Shown here in pieces: positions 1-8,905 of a stretch of 62,239 nucleotides of DNA (within the stretch, counting starts at the first letter, position 1; each line of letters begins with the position of its first letter). The stretch is from an uncultured Puniceicoccaceae bacterium (GTDB taxonomy: Bacteria > Verrucomicrobiota > Verrucomicrobiia > Opitutales > Coraliomargaritaceae): contig CAJQOS010000015.1 in the NCBI GenBank assembly GCA_905479975.1, forward strand, positions 1-62,239, read 5' to 3'. The notes below the pieces were generated by a model, which had not been told where the DNA came from, did not search any database, and was given only the letters and a program-made list of their open reading frames with translations. The position numbers and the translations under genes are program-made.

Positions 1-702
1 GTCTGGAGCGTTAATATCGAGAGTGCTTCGGGGAGCCCCGTCAGTCGGACTTCGATTGCTGGAGACCCGCAGGCGAATCTAGATCCCAATATTCAAAAAA
101 TCGGCACGCATCAACGTTTGAGCGATACACAAGTGCGTGCACTGGCCACCGAAATCGTGGAGCAGGTGAAGACGCGTGGCCCGTTTCTTTCGCTGTCCGA
201 ATTTATGAATCGAAGCCTATCAACGGATCGCTCGCTGGCGAGAGTTGGAGCGGTCGAGGCGGCTTTGAATGAGCTCGCCACGCGAGGCGCTTCGGAGAAT
301 CCCTTTTCGGGGATTCAGAGTTATTTTTCGGAGACAGTGACTGTGCCTGGTGGCGTGACTTATCCTTTTCAGGAAGCTGCAGAAGGGCATCTTGCATATG
401 GGTTTCCTGGTTGGATCCGCCAAGCAGATGTTTTGAGACCCATCGCACCGATTCTCACTGCACGAGACGATACCTTTACCGTTCGTGCTTACGGTGAAAG
501 TAAAGATCCGTTAACCGGAAAATCCAAAGCGGGAGCGTGGTGCGAAGCCGTCTTGCAACGACGGGCTGACTACGTCGATTCGACCAATGACGCCGCGATC
601 ATTCTGCCCAGTGAGGCAACACTGACATCAGAGATCAACAAACGTTTCGGTCGTCGTTTTGTCATCGTTTCCTTCCGCTGGCTGTCGGCGGATGAAGTTT
701 AA
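1..702 (+). CDS. Verru_Chthon cassette protein A, C-terminal part
   Basis: The frame is open from the first base, so the gene starts outside the window and 233 codons are visible. The C-terminal segment, including PILTARDDTFTVRAYGES, a following GAWCEAVLQR stretch and FVIVSFRWL near the end, matches what I know of the Verru_Chthon cassette protein A family. That family is specific to Verrucomicrobia/Chthoniobacter relatives and lies in clusters with pilin-like proteins; its biochemical role is not established, but surface or secretion-related pilus-like structures are the usual suggestion. The next gene follows 19 bp after the stop and is probably part of the same cassette. The family call rests on motif memory; the function is inference. 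Confidence 0.72.
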   Translation, partial: VWSVNIESASGSPVSRTSIAGDPQANLDPNIQKIGTHQRLSDTQVRALATEIVEQVKTRGPFLSLSEFMNRSLSTDRSLARVGAVEAALNELATRGASENPFSGIQSYFSETVTVPGGVTYPFQEAAEGHLAYGFPGWIRQADVLRPIAPILTARDDTFTVRAYGESKDPLTGKSKAGAWCEAVLQRRADYVDSTNDAAIILPSEATLTSEINKRFGRRFVIVSFRWLSADEV

Positions 703-705
703 CCC

Positions 706-712
706 AAGGAAG
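706..712 (+). promoter_or_regulatory. Shine-Dalgarno AAGGAAG selecting a TTG start at 722
   Basis: AAGGAAG lies 9 nt before an in-frame TTG at 722. Starting there gives a clean signal peptide, whereas the ATG at 692 would overlap the previous stop and lacks a ribosome binding site. Good Shine-Dalgarno motifs are rare in this window, which adds weight to this start. Confidence 0.6.
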
Positions 713-721
713 TATCATATT

Positions 722-1411
722 TTGAATCTACGAACATTACTTTTAAAGGCTGCTTTGCTCAGTGTCGTCCTATTGACCACATCCTCAGTGTCTGCTGAGC
801 GTGTGGCACGCATCATGTATTATGGTGCTTCGAAAGCTGCGCCGAAAACAGCTTTTATTTATGATCAAACAGGAGCGTCTCAACCAGTTAAGCTGGGGCG
901 CCATCACTTCTCAGATTCGTTTGAAATCCCTTCTGGAGATATTGTTTTAAAATTCGTCTCTAAGCAATTACCCGAGGATCAGCTTCCGCCGGAGGGTGCG
1001 CCTGGGTTGAAGATACCAAAAAAATGGAAGAAGGTCCTCATTATGGTCTCTGAAGATCTAGAGAATGCTGTGTTTCCGATTACACTCAATGCGATCGACG
1101 CCAGTGATAATGTCTTTGGGCCAGGGGAATTATTTTTTATCAATTTCACAGAAATCGGAGTTTTTGGCATGGTGGGTGATCAGAAGTTGGTGCTCAAGCC
1201 TCAGGCAACTGCAGTGATTTCCAATCCCGCATCGAAACGAGAAGACTATTATGTGCAGTTGGATTCGGTTGAGAGCACGATCGAGACGCGTCGGTGGTTT
1301 CTTCGCCAAAAGTGGCGTCACCAACCAAAACAGCGCTATGTCGCTTTTATCATTCCGATGCCCAAACCGAGAGTCGCAAAGATTTATGCGACACCGATTC
1401 GAGATTTCTAG
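722..1411 (+). CDS. secreted protein following Verru_Chthon cassette
   Basis: This 229-residue protein starts at a TTG with a good Shine-Dalgarno. Residues 1 to about 25 form a signal peptide: a hydrophobic core rich in L, V and A, ending TSSVSA before ER. The mature part has no motif I recognise. It alternates hydrophobic strands (MYYGAS, AFIYDQTG, LFFINFTEIGVFG, YVAFIIPMPKP), suggesting a beta-rich exported protein. Its position directly behind cassette protein A, on the same strand with 19 bp between stop and start, suggests co-transcription and a role in the same exported apparatus. An alternative ATG start at 692 overlaps the upstream stop and looks worse. Export is well supported; function is unknown. 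Confidence 0.7.
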   Translation: MNLRTLLLKAALLSVVLLTTSSVSAERVARIMYYGASKAAPKTAFIYDQTGASQPVKLGRHHFSDSFEIPSGDIVLKFVSKQLPEDQLPPEGAPGLKIPKKWKKVLIMVSEDLENAVFPITLNAIDASDNVFGPGELFFINFTEIGVFGMVGDQKLVLKPQATAVISNPASKREDYYVQLDSVESTIETRRWFLRQKWRHQPKQRYVAFIIPMPKPRVAKIYATPIRDF

Positions 1412-1508
1412 GTGAACGATAAAGTCAGGCAGTATTCTAGTCTAAAAGGTGTTGCCCAAAGCTCAGTCTACCAGTGCATCCGTCTCTAAGAATTAAATTT
1501 CAAATCAA

Positions 1509-3458
1509 ATGATGAATCGCCACAAACTGGCACCCGTGTGTGCGTTGCTCTCAGTGCTTTGGGTGTTGCCCACAACGCTTGCCTCGGCTGCATCTCAGCG
1601 TCCTGAAAAACCGCCTGTGGTGAGGCCCTCGAAACCAAATATTATTTTGATCCTGACCGATGATCTTGGTTGGCAGGATGTGAAGTGCTACGACATTGAC
1701 GAACCCTCGCCGATGGAGACGCCGAATCTGGATGCACTCGCCAAGAAGGGCGTGCTGTTTTGGCAGGCTTATTCACCTGCGCCGACTTGCGCGCCCTCGC
1801 GTGCAGCAATCCTCAGCGGGGATCATCCGGCGCGTGCGCAGATGACGCATGTCATGGGGGGCAAGCCGCCGCGTCCGCATCATCTCACTCGTTGGCCAAT
1901 GCTATCGCCGTGGTATAGCGCACGCATGCCCGTGGAAACGGTGACGATTGTTGAAGCGCTCAAAGCAGATGGTTATACGACTGGGCATAGTGGTAAATGG
2001 CATGTAGCGAAGGGGCACCACAGTTATCCACAGCCAGAGGATCAGGGCTTTGATTACACGCGTAACAGTCGTGGGGTGCAGGGGCGGATGCAGCCGGATC
2101 GGCTGACGGGATTTGCCACCGATGCTGCGAATGATCCGTATCGTTTGGATGCGAATGGCTTCCCATTTGATCAGACGCACGAGGATGCGATGACGTTCCT
2201 CAAAGAACAGACCCTCCTGCGCCCAGGCTCCGGCGTGGCAAGTAAGCCGTTCTTTCTGTATTACGCGACTTGGTTGGTGCACGCGCCGCTGGTGATGCGC
2301 AGTGAAGCATTGCTGCGTAAGTATGAGGCCAAGCTGGGTGTCACATTAACGGAGGAGCATGCGAACACATGGAAACAAGATGGGCAGACCAATCCATTCT
2401 ATTGTGCGATGGTGGAGCAGTTGGATTATTATCTCGGCGGCTTGTTTGACTATTTGGAAACGACCGAGGATCCGCGCTGGCCGGGGCATACACTGGCCGA
2501 AAATACCTATGTCATTTTTAGCTCGGACAATGGCGGAATGAGGGGAACTCGAGATGAAATCTACACGGATAATGCGCCACTCTCCAAAGGGAAAATATCT
2601 GTAATGGAAGGGGGCACGCGTGTGCCGTTGATCATCACTGGACCAGGGATCGATGGTAATGTGCAGACGGATGTCATGGTCAATGGACTCGATTTCTATC
2701 CCACGATTCTCTCATTGGCGGGCGCACCGGTGCCTGAAGGTAAGCGCTTTGATGGACTGGATATAGCTTCGCTGTTGCTGGAGAATCCCAAAGATGCGTC
2801 ATTGATTCGCACTGCAGAGAATGCAGTGCGTGATACGATGCTGTGGCACTTCCCAAATAGTGTGGCCTTGGAAAGCTCGATCCGTATCGGAGATTATAAG
2901 TTGGTGCGCAACTACCAGCATTTATCTGCGGATGTATCGGAACTGGAGCTGTATCGACTGTATAATTCAGAGAGTGGGGCGCAGGTGCGTGTTGATATTG
3001 AGGAGGCGCACAACCTCGCCGATGCGATGCCCGAGAGGGCACAACTGATGAATCAGAAGTTAACCATCCTGTTGACTGAAATGGAGGCGAGCTACCCATA
3101 TTGGAATCCAAATTATGGCGATTCACTGCCACACAAAGAAGCAGTTTGTAAGGTGCTGTCTGCAAAGCAAACTGGCAGCGAGATCGTCGTCAGCTATCGT
3201 GGCAATGGAGCCAAAGTCGTGCATGCCAACTTGATCTATACCCTCAATGGGGGCGAGCAGTATGAAGAGTGGTTTCGTTCGCCCGCAGTTGTTAAGAATG
3301 ACAGCACCGTGGTGGCCACCTTGCCAAAAGGCACGACTCATTATTTTATTAATCTGATCGACGAGAATAACTTCCTCGTCAGCTATCCGGAAATCGACGA
3401 AGTCAAACGCAGCAAGGCGAAGCATCCATACTCCACCGTGGCATTGCCAGTTCAGTAG
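1509..3458 (+). CDS. exported formylglycine-dependent sulfatase
   Basis: The 649-residue protein begins with a signal peptide (residues 1-28, ending LASAA). The alkaline-phosphatase-like sulfatase fold follows: the metal-binding start NIILILTDDLGWQD with D51-D52, then the C-x-P-S-R active-site signature with Cys94 in PTCAPSRAAILSG. That cysteine would be oxidised to formylglycine by a maturase not in this window. SGKWH at about 159-163 and FSSDNGG further on are other conserved catalytic-site segments. The last 120 residues form a beta-rich C-terminal domain. Family knowledge says such S1 sulfatases remove sulfate esters from polysaccharides such as fucoidan or carrageenan; the substrate here cannot be told. 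No polysaccharide lyase or glycosidase is adjacent. Confidence 0.93.
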   Translation: MMNRHKLAPVCALLSVLWVLPTTLASAASQRPEKPPVVRPSKPNIILILTDDLGWQDVKCYDIDEPSPMETPNLDALAKKGVLFWQAYSPAPTCAPSRAAILSGDHPARAQMTHVMGGKPPRPHHLTRWPMLSPWYSARMPVETVTIVEALKADGYTTGHSGKWHVAKGHHSYPQPEDQGFDYTRNSRGVQGRMQPDRLTGFATDAANDPYRLDANGFPFDQTHEDAMTFLKEQTLLRPGSGVASKPFFLYYATWLVHAPLVMRSEALLRKYEAKLGVTLTEEHANTWKQDGQTNPFYCAMVEQLDYYLGGLFDYLETTEDPRWPGHTLAENTYVIFSSDNGGMRGTRDEIYTDNAPLSKGKISVMEGGTRVPLIITGPGIDGNVQTDVMVNGLDFYPTILSLAGAPVPEGKRFDGLDIASLLLENPKDASLIRTAENAVRDTMLWHFPNSVALESSIRIGDYKLVRNYQHLSADVSELELYRLYNSESGAQVRVDIEEAHNLADAMPERAQLMNQKLTILLTEMEASYPYWNPNYGDSLPHKEAVCKVLSAKQTGSEIVVSYRGNGAKVVHANLIYTLNGGEQYEEWFRSPAVVKNDSTVVATLPKGTTHYFINLIDENNFLVSYPEIDEVKRSKAKHPYSTVALPVQ

Positions 3459-3775
3459 GGATTAAACGACACTCATAACAGGAAGAATTATCTGTATACG
3501 GTTCCGAGGAACGCAGTGACGGCAAGAGCGAGCGTTCAAATGAAATTCTCAAAGAACAGTTGAATCATAGCGTGAAATTGAACTTGAGCCACTAAGTCCC
3601 GAAATTTAGCCAAAAAAGTCGAAGAGAGTGCGGGATGACGGCCCGTTCTCTGTCAGTCAGTTCGAAGAGAGGGGGGGGGGTAATTCAATTTGAAAGTTCA
3701 ACGCTGTGCACTAAATTTTATACCGATTTGTGACATGTGTTGATGGGGCGGCACAAGCTTTCGTCAGAACCTAGT
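3459..3775. other. 317-bp spacer without a recognisable gene
   Basis: No coding remnant is recognisable. It contains a run of 12 G just after 3670. Upstream of the truncated ROK gene, TTGAAA is followed about 17 nt later by an A/T-rich AAATTTTATACC, a possible promoter for that gene; this is a weak visual match only. Confidence 0.4.
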
Positions 3776-3997
3776 ATGATCGTTGCAATAGATCTCGGGG
3801 GGACCCGCACGAAGTTCGGCTTGGTTGACCATGGACAAGTGGTGGCCAGCTCGACCTGTCCTGCGGATGCGCAGGGTTCGTTGGAGGGGCATCTCGATGA
3901 GTTGCTGCATCGTTTGCGTGGCTTGTGTGCGGAGCAGGGGCTGGCCCTAGAGGCCTGCGAGGGGATTGGTTGGTGCGCTGTCGGAATAGCTTGGTGA
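3776..3997 (+). pseudogene. truncated ROK-family sugar kinase/regulator
   Basis: Translation from ATG 3776 gives MIVAIDLGGTRTKFGLVDHG, the phosphate-binding DxGGT start of ROK proteins (glucokinases, N-acetylhexosamine kinases and NagC-type repressors). It continues in ROK style to about GIGWCAVGI and then hits a stop at 3995, so only about 70 of the usual 300 or so residues remain. The downstream sequence belongs to an AraC-family gene on the other strand; both frames still read well across about 3961-3988. The missing zinc-binding and sugar-binding parts make it non-functional. A GTG start at 3737 is possible but adds unconserved residues. Confidence 0.78.
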
Positions 3998-4208
3998 AGT
4001 AGGGCAGGGATTGCCCCGAGTGTGCGGCCATGTCATCCAGCGTGAGCGGCATGTCGAGGTGCTGCTCCATAAATGCCAGTGTGGACACGACCCGGTTTTC
4101 TGCGGATTGACGCTGTGCACCGGGGAAGCCTTGGTGGAGCTTGGCCAGGCTGAACAGGCGCAGTCGTTCGCTGGTCATCGCCAGTAGGCCGGCGTCCGTA
4201 TAATGATA
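3961..4208 (-). pseudogene. truncated AraC-family regulator (HTH fragment)
   Basis: Reading the minus strand from about 4208, the frame encodes TDAGLLAMTSERLRLFSLAK, then an AraC DNA-binding domain: a first helix pair around FMEQHLDMPLTLDDMAAHSG, then LPYFTKLFRQRTNQSP at its end. The family pattern would continue with one more helix, but the sequence passes into the oppositely oriented ROK fragment. The N-terminal sensor half is also missing, ending near a TGACCCCTG repeat. Both ends are therefore lost and the fragment cannot make a working regulator. A rearrangement that fused two neighbouring sugar-regulation genes head-on is the simplest explanation. Confidence 0.72.
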
Positions 4209-4217
4209 GTTCCGACA

Positions 4218-4244
4218 TGACCCCTGCCTTCTGACCCCTGCCTT
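4218..4244. repeat. 13-bp tandem direct repeat TGACCCCTGCCTT
   Basis: TGACCCCTGCCTT occurs at 4218-4230 and again at 4232-4244 (period 14). It sits exactly where the AraC fragment loses its family resemblance, so it may mark a breakpoint or the trace of a lost mobile element. Similar GGGGTCA-type runs often occur beside Y1-transposase genes; that association is from memory and no transposase is present here. Confidence 0.6.
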
Positions 4245-4391
4245 TCCTGGGGTGTGCGCTCACCAGCACTGTCGAGGTTGCATTGGCTGATTAGGTCATG
4301 TGGTCGAACCCGGTTCTCGGCTTCGCTACGAGGCAATGTTTTGTAGCGGAATGGGGAACCCATTTCGATGCGGGTGAATGGGGGCAGTGAA

Positions 4392-4411
4392 AAGCGACAA
4401 GAGTGTCGCTT
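4392..4411. repeat. short hairpin AAGCGACA...TGTCGCTT, dispersed type
   Basis: AAGCGACA-AGAG-TGTCGCTT is a perfect 8-bp stem with a 4-nt loop, followed by CTAC. A close relative with the same trailing CTA lies at 39976-39996 after asd, so this looks like a dispersed palindromic element. Confidence 0.5.
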
Positions 4412-4432
4412 CTACGCTTTAATCAGGGCACT

Positions 4433-4466
4433 AAAAAGCCCTTCGTTACTTTCGTAGCGAAGGGCT
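4433..4466 (-). terminator. rho-independent terminator after tRNA-Glu
   Basis: Arms 4437-4449 and 4454-4466 form a 13-bp stem with one wobble and a TTTC-type loop. On the minus strand it is followed by five T. It lies just past the 3' end of the minus-strand tRNA. Confidence 0.75.
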
Positions 4467-4469
4467 CTA

Positions 4470-4550
<81 letters not shown>

Positions 4551-4657
4551 GTGATGCGAAGTCACGGAAGCTACGTTTCAACGCATCCCTCGCAAGTCTT
4601 TTTTCTGATTATCTCAGGAATTTTACGTTGTTCTTCGTTGAGCATTGGCACCGACAT

Positions 4658-4685
4658 AAAAAAAAACGACCCGCTTTAGCGAATC
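4658..4685 (-). terminator. minus-strand terminator with nine T
   Basis: On the minus strand GATTCGCT-AA-AGCGGGTC pairs over 8 bp (two G-T), followed by G and a run of nine T (A at 4658-4666 on the plus strand). It could end transcripts coming from the gene at 5088-6461, or be left over from lost genes. Confidence 0.55.
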
Positions 4686-4810
4686 GGCGTTTAAATGGGT
4701 GCAGGGACAGGATTGTTTGGTCGGACGACAGGCCTCCTGTCTCGTCGCGCGGTTCCTCGGTAGAACCTGTGAGCTTTAGAACTGTGAGCCTGAACGACTA
4801 TTGCTGATAT

Positions 4811-4939
4811 TCAGCTGCTTATGCGATTTTATGCCTAATCGCGGTAACTGCCATTGAGACGGGAGCAACTGTGCTGCACAAAGATCGCGATTTCGATTTC
4901 ATCGCGCGTCATTATCCCTTGGTGATAGTTGAGCAGTGA
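4811..4939 (+). pseudogene. VapC-like PIN-domain toxin, C-terminal remnant
   Basis: Too short for a normal gene call. The frame ending TGA 4937-4939 reads CLIAVTAIETGATVLHKDRD followed by FDFIARHYPLV and IVEQ. This is the characteristic end of VapC toxins: the (D)CLIA helix, the xxAIExGAxxLHKDRDF strand with the catalytic aspartate of the fourth acidic position, and a hydrophobic tail. The usual Asp before CLIA reads as a changed residue, an in-frame stop lies just upstream of 4811, and no antitoxin is visible. It is thus a degraded remnant of a type II toxin-antitoxin locus. The endonuclease fold needs about 130 residues, of which about 40 remain. Confidence 0.68.
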
Positions 4940-5087
4940 TTGTTCCCGGGGATTAGTGGACTCAACTGTTAGATCTTTATATTTTGCGTTTGACCCCCTT
5001 CGTCCTTCTCCGTCGCGATGATCTGGGTCTTTAACTCTTTTTCTCGCTCCGACTTATGACACTTAGGGGGCGTAAATGAGAGTGACG

Positions 5088-6461
5088 CTACTCGACATCC
5101 ACTTTGAAAAAAGCCGCATCTTCTGGAGCACTGAACTCAAACTCAATATCACCCTGAGCATTGACGGAGACCTCCGGGCTAGTAACGGGGAAATCGAGAA
5201 AGGTGCTTAAGTCCGTCGCCTTCTTCCAATCCATCGTCAATGTAAACTTACCAGTCGCCTCATCACGTGCAATGACAGGTGCGGGGGCATGAATCGCTTG
5301 CACTTCAGATGTGGAGTATAGACCCGCCTTCGATGCATGATCCATCAAGGTGCTAACCAGATCCAATTGAGTTACCTGCCAATCGAATCCAAGCTCTCTT
5401 AGTTGGTATTCCGCGGCGTCACTCATTCCGTCGCTGTCACTGTCGAGCGTCGTGGCTTGAAGAGTTGTTGCAATAAGTGCTATTGAGAAAGGATTCTCGT
5501 CGGCATCGTTACTCGTGATACTCAGTGTCGCGTTTTTCTCGCCTAATGTGCCTGCGGTGACCGTCACGGTGAAAGGAAATTCGCTGAACCACTGGACGGT
5601 GGCGGCAGGAGCTGTAGTCAACGTGAAATCCGCAGCATCTGGCCCTGAGATGCTAACGGATACACCCGTTAAGTCTAGGTGCCCATTGTTCGCGATAAGG
5701 AAGTCAAATGGGAGTGATGGGCCGCCCTCATTTAGTAACAATTCCACTGTCGAAGAACCGCTGGTAAGGTCAGTTTTCGCCGAATCCTTAACGGAAATGT
5801 CAGAAGGAGTAATTGCAACGATTGAAATCCATTGGCCAGGATCAGCGGGTGTCGCTGAGTATGCGGAGAGGTAGCCGCCAAGATTAAACGTCCCAATCGC
5901 CGCATTGATGTTATCATTGATTCCCGCAGGAACGGTCGTAGTGAGGGAGATCGCAGAGGCCCTATAGGTGTTCCCCATTGTAAGATCCCAGGAACAGACG
6001 GCGTTCACGGTGTTCGCAGAGGTGGGGCGAACCATCATATAGTGTGAACTACCCGTATAGCTGCCAAGTGAATCACCGCTCTCTCCATACAGAGTCAACG
6101 TGGGAGTAGTGTCGTAGTGGCTCACCCCGCCACTCAAGCCTGCTTGAAACTGAACATATAAACTTCCATTTTCCCAGCCAGCGGGAGGAGCGATCTCGAT
6201 AACGTGACCAGCAGGAGCCTGCCAAGTGACAGTCCAGACGACCTCGCCGAGAGTATTAAAGTCCTGAGTAAATGTCCCCTTCGGTGCCGGGACATCGAGT
6301 TGGGCAGAGCTCGAATACCCCACAAAATCATCGGGATAATAAGTATTCGATTCCTCGCTGACGACACCGATGGTGGTAATGTCTCCGAAACTGCAGGAGA
6401 GCGCGAAGGTCTGTAGTAATCCAAAGACCAGGCCGAAGCGAACAGTTCGCGTTCTCATGGC
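5088..6461 (-). CDS. secreted protein with HYDIN/ASH-like domain and Ca-binding repeat
   Basis: From the methionine at 6461 the protein has 457 residues and begins with a signal peptide (MRTRTVRFGLVFGLLQTFA, then SCSFGD). Residues 25-200 look like a beta-rich lectin or PEP-type fold without a named family. A middle domain resembles choice-of-anchor/HYDIN-type immunoglobulin modules, with ATLSITSNDADENPFSIAL as its typical last strands. DSDSDGMSDAAEYQL follows, a thrombospondin-type-3-like calcium-binding motif. The C-terminus FFKVDVE is like the tail endings seen on many verrucomicrobial exported proteins. In-frame starts further upstream (6488, 6587) add unlikely N-terminal sequence. Adhesion or surface display is a guess. 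Confidence 0.72.
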   Translation of the reverse strand, partial: AMRTRTVRFGLVFGLLQTFALSCSFGDITTIGVVSEESNTYYPDDFVGYSSSAQLDVPAPKGTFTQDFNTLGEVVWTVTWQAPAGHVIEIAPPAGWENGSLYVQFQAGLSGGVSHYDTTPTLTLYGESGDSLGSYTGSSHYMMVRPTSANTVNAVCSWDLTMGNTYRASAISLTTTVPAGINDNINAAIGTFNLGGYLSAYSATPADPGQWISIVAITPSDISVKDSAKTDLTSGSSTVELLLNEGGPSLPFDFLIANNGHLDLTGVSVSISGPDAADFTLTTAPAATVQWFSEFPFTVTVTAGTLGEKNATLSITSNDADENPFSIALIATTLQATTLDSDSDGMSDAAEYQLRELGFDWQVTQLDLVSTLMDHASKAGLYSTSEVQAIHAPAPVIARDEATGKFTLTMDWKKATDLSTFLDFPVTSPEVSVNAQGDIEFEFSAPEDAAFFKVDVE

Positions 6462-6757
6462 TCTAAGATTCGAAGATCGAGCAGTCATGGCCGCAGGAAC
6501 ATCAGTTGCGCATCTCTGCTGCGCGGCTCCTGAGGTAATGGTTTTTAATGATGAGGTGAGTATCTGGGTTATTAGGGGTAGTATCATAGCTTATTAGATA
6601 TAGGCTATATGGACTATTGTCAAATAGGTATAAATACCTACTCGCTCTTCCGCCCGTCGCGATGATCGATGGCGATTGCCGCAGCCCTTTTGGTCGGATG
6701 AATGCTGGCGCCGATCTCGTGCGTCGCCGGATGCGGCTGCGCTACTTCAGAGAAGCA

Positions 6758-8833
6758 TTACGGCGCATCCACCCATTTGCCGTGCTCTTTGATCAGGTCG
6801 ATCAGGCGATCTAGTGCTTCTTCGGCGGGGACGTTATATTTTACGCATTCTTTGCCTACGTAGAGATTGATTTTGGCTGGGGCGCCGCCGACGTAGCCGA
6901 AGTCGGCGTCGGCCATTTCACCGGGGCCGTTGACGATGCACCCCATGATCGCAATCGTGACCCCTTTGAGGTGGTCGGTGCGGCTGCGGATGGTTTGCGT
7001 GACACTCTGTAAATCAAACAGGGTGCGGCCGCAACTTGGGCAGGCGATGAACTCGGTCTTGGTGATGCGGGCGCGGGCGCCTTGTAAAATATTATAGGCG
7101 AGTGTGGTGGCTTTGTTGAGCAGCGGTTCGGTCTCGATGCTGATCATGTCGCCGATGCCGTCGCAGAGGAGTGTGCCGCTGAGGATGCTGCTTTCGAGTA
7201 GGCGGTCGGAGTAGTAGGGGTTGGGCGCGAGTGTGTTGGTCAGCGTGTTGCGTATCCAAATCGGTGCGTCGGGCACGAAGGCTTGGGCGGCTTCGGCGAG
7301 GGCGCGGTAACTGCCGACGGGGTGACGGGGCGACTCTGATGCAGGGCATTCGCAAGCGGAGCCCCCACAAAGAATGAGGTTTTTGCTGCCCATGGGGGCG
7401 AGCTGTGCGCCGATCTCGTCGCGCAGGGCGTCGGCTTGGCAATCCATGGCAAAGTTGAAACCTTTGTCGCGGCAGAGTTGTAAGAGGTTGCTGGCGTAGA
7501 AGGCGTCTTCTTGCTCGATGTGTTGCAGAATCGTGATGCCTGCGAGGCCGTCTGTGGGCCATTCGTAGGCTTCGAGGTCGGTAATATCGACGTTCTCGGT
7601 GAGCTCTAGCACGAAGACTTGCACGACGCTGTGGAGGGCTTCGTGCAGTCCGGTGAATGCGGCGAGGTCGCCGCTGCTGTTGATGCCGAGTTGTAAGCCT
7701 TCGAGCTTACTTTCTTTGAGTGATGTCTGTGTGCTGCAGACGTCTTGAATGATTTCGGCGGTGGCGCTGATCGGGTGCGCTGTCTTGACGATGACTGCGG
7801 GGGCGACTTCGCCACCGATGCTGCAGTTCGGGCCGAGCTCGATCACGCGGGTGCTGCGACGGCGGAAGTCGAAGGGATCAATGCTGTCTTTGGACGGTTC
7901 GACGATGGGGGCCTCGGCTTGCTGCTCCCAGAGCGCCATTGCTTTGTCGGCGAGGTCGCGGGCAACGGGCACTTCGTAAATTGGGTCTTCGGTGAGGGAC
8001 ACGCGGATAGTGTCGCCGAGTCCATCGTTGAGGAGGGCGCCGATACCGATGGCGCTTTTGACGCGGGCGTCTTCGCCGTCGCCAGCCTCGGTCACGCCGA
8101 GGTGGAGCGGATAGTTCATGCCTTCTTCATCCATGCGGGCGGCGGCGAGGCGGTAGGCCTCGATCATCACCTTAGGATTGCTGGCCTTCATCGAGAGGCA
8201 AATGTCGTAATAGTTATGACTTTCGGCGATACGGATAAATTCGAGTGCACTCTCGACCATGCCGAGTGGCGAGTCGCCGTAGCGATTCATCAGCCGGTCG
8301 GCGAGGGAGCCGTGGTTGGTGCCGATACGCATGGCGCGGCCGAGCTCTTTGCAGCGCAGGACGATCGGGGTGAAGGCTTCGTGCAGACGCTCCAGTTCTT
8401 CGGCGTAGGCGGCGTCAGTATATTCGGTGACCGCGAATTTCTTTTTGTCGGCATAGTTGCCGGGATTGATGCGCACTTTCTCGACGTGGAGGGCGGCTTC
8501 CATCGCAGCAGAGGGCAGGAAGTGAATGTCGGCGACGAGCGGCACATCGCATTTCGCGGCGCGGAGTTTCTTGGAAATTTCGCCGAGTGCGGCGGCCGCG
8601 GCTTTGTTGGGCGCGGTGATGCGCACGATCTCGCAACCCGCTTCGGCGAGGCCGAGGGTTTGTGCCACGGTGGCGTCGACGTCCTGGGTGTTGGTCGTCG
8701 TCATCGATTGAATCCGGATCGGATTATTGCCGCCGATGGCGATATTGCCGACATGGATGACGCGTGAGTCGCGGCGCTTGGCGAGGAAGCGCGATGCGCA
8801 GTAATCGAGATTGGAAAGAGATGGCGTTGTCAT
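6758..8833 (-). CDS. ispG: 4-hydroxy-3-methylbut-2-enyl diphosphate synthase, long form
   Basis: IspG converts MEcPP to HMBPP in the MEP isoprenoid pathway using a [4Fe-4S] cluster. The N-terminal TIM barrel starts about residue 20 (VIHVGNIAIGGNNPIRIQSM). The cluster-binding end holds CPSCGRT at about 595 and GCIVNGPGE at about 630, giving three cysteines and the conserved glutamate. At 691 residues it is far longer than the E. coli type (about 370), because a roughly 270-residue insert separates barrel and cluster domain, as in plant, chlamydial and Bacteroidetes enzymes. It ends the uppS-cdsA-dxr-rseP-ispG gene order. The start ATG has no Shine-Dalgarno. Confidence 0.97.
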   Translation of the reverse strand: MTTPSLSNLDYCASRFLAKRRDSRVIHVGNIAIGGNNPIRIQSMTTTNTQDVDATVAQTLGLAEAGCEIVRITAPNKAAAAALGEISKKLRAAKCDVPLVADIHFLPSAAMEAALHVEKVRINPGNYADKKKFAVTEYTDAAYAEELERLHEAFTPIVLRCKELGRAMRIGTNHGSLADRLMNRYGDSPLGMVESALEFIRIAESHNYYDICLSMKASNPKVMIEAYRLAAARMDEEGMNYPLHLGVTEAGDGEDARVKSAIGIGALLNDGLGDTIRVSLTEDPIYEVPVARDLADKAMALWEQQAEAPIVEPSKDSIDPFDFRRRSTRVIELGPNCSIGGEVAPAVIVKTAHPISATAEIIQDVCSTQTSLKESKLEGLQLGINSSGDLAAFTGLHEALHSVVQVFVLELTENVDITDLEAYEWPTDGLAGITILQHIEQEDAFYASNLLQLCRDKGFNFAMDCQADALRDEIGAQLAPMGSKNLILCGGSACECPASESPRHPVGSYRALAEAAQAFVPDAPIWIRNTLTNTLAPNPYYSDRLLESSILSGTLLCDGIGDMISIETEPLLNKATTLAYNILQGARARITKTEFIACPSCGRTLFDLQSVTQTIRSRTDHLKGVTIAIMGCIVNGPGEMADADFGYVGGAPAKINLYVGKECVKYNVPAEEALDRLIDLIKEHGKWVDAP

Positions 8834-8905
8834 TTTGTAAAGGGTGCGCGAAGTTGAAAACGTGGCATCAAGCCCGCTCGATGCGGTGTGTTGCGTGTCG
8901 TTCGC

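Noticed and set aside
4175-4363. 62-codon minus-strand frame upstream of the AraC fragment
   Set aside because: It reads across the TGACCCCTG repeat and has no family pattern; treated as spacer.
7745-8767. A 340-codon open frame opposite ispG
   Set aside because: It is an antisense shadow of a GC-rich essential gene. Its composition (Gly, Val, Asp, Ala-rich) mirrors ispG codons and no family is recognisable.
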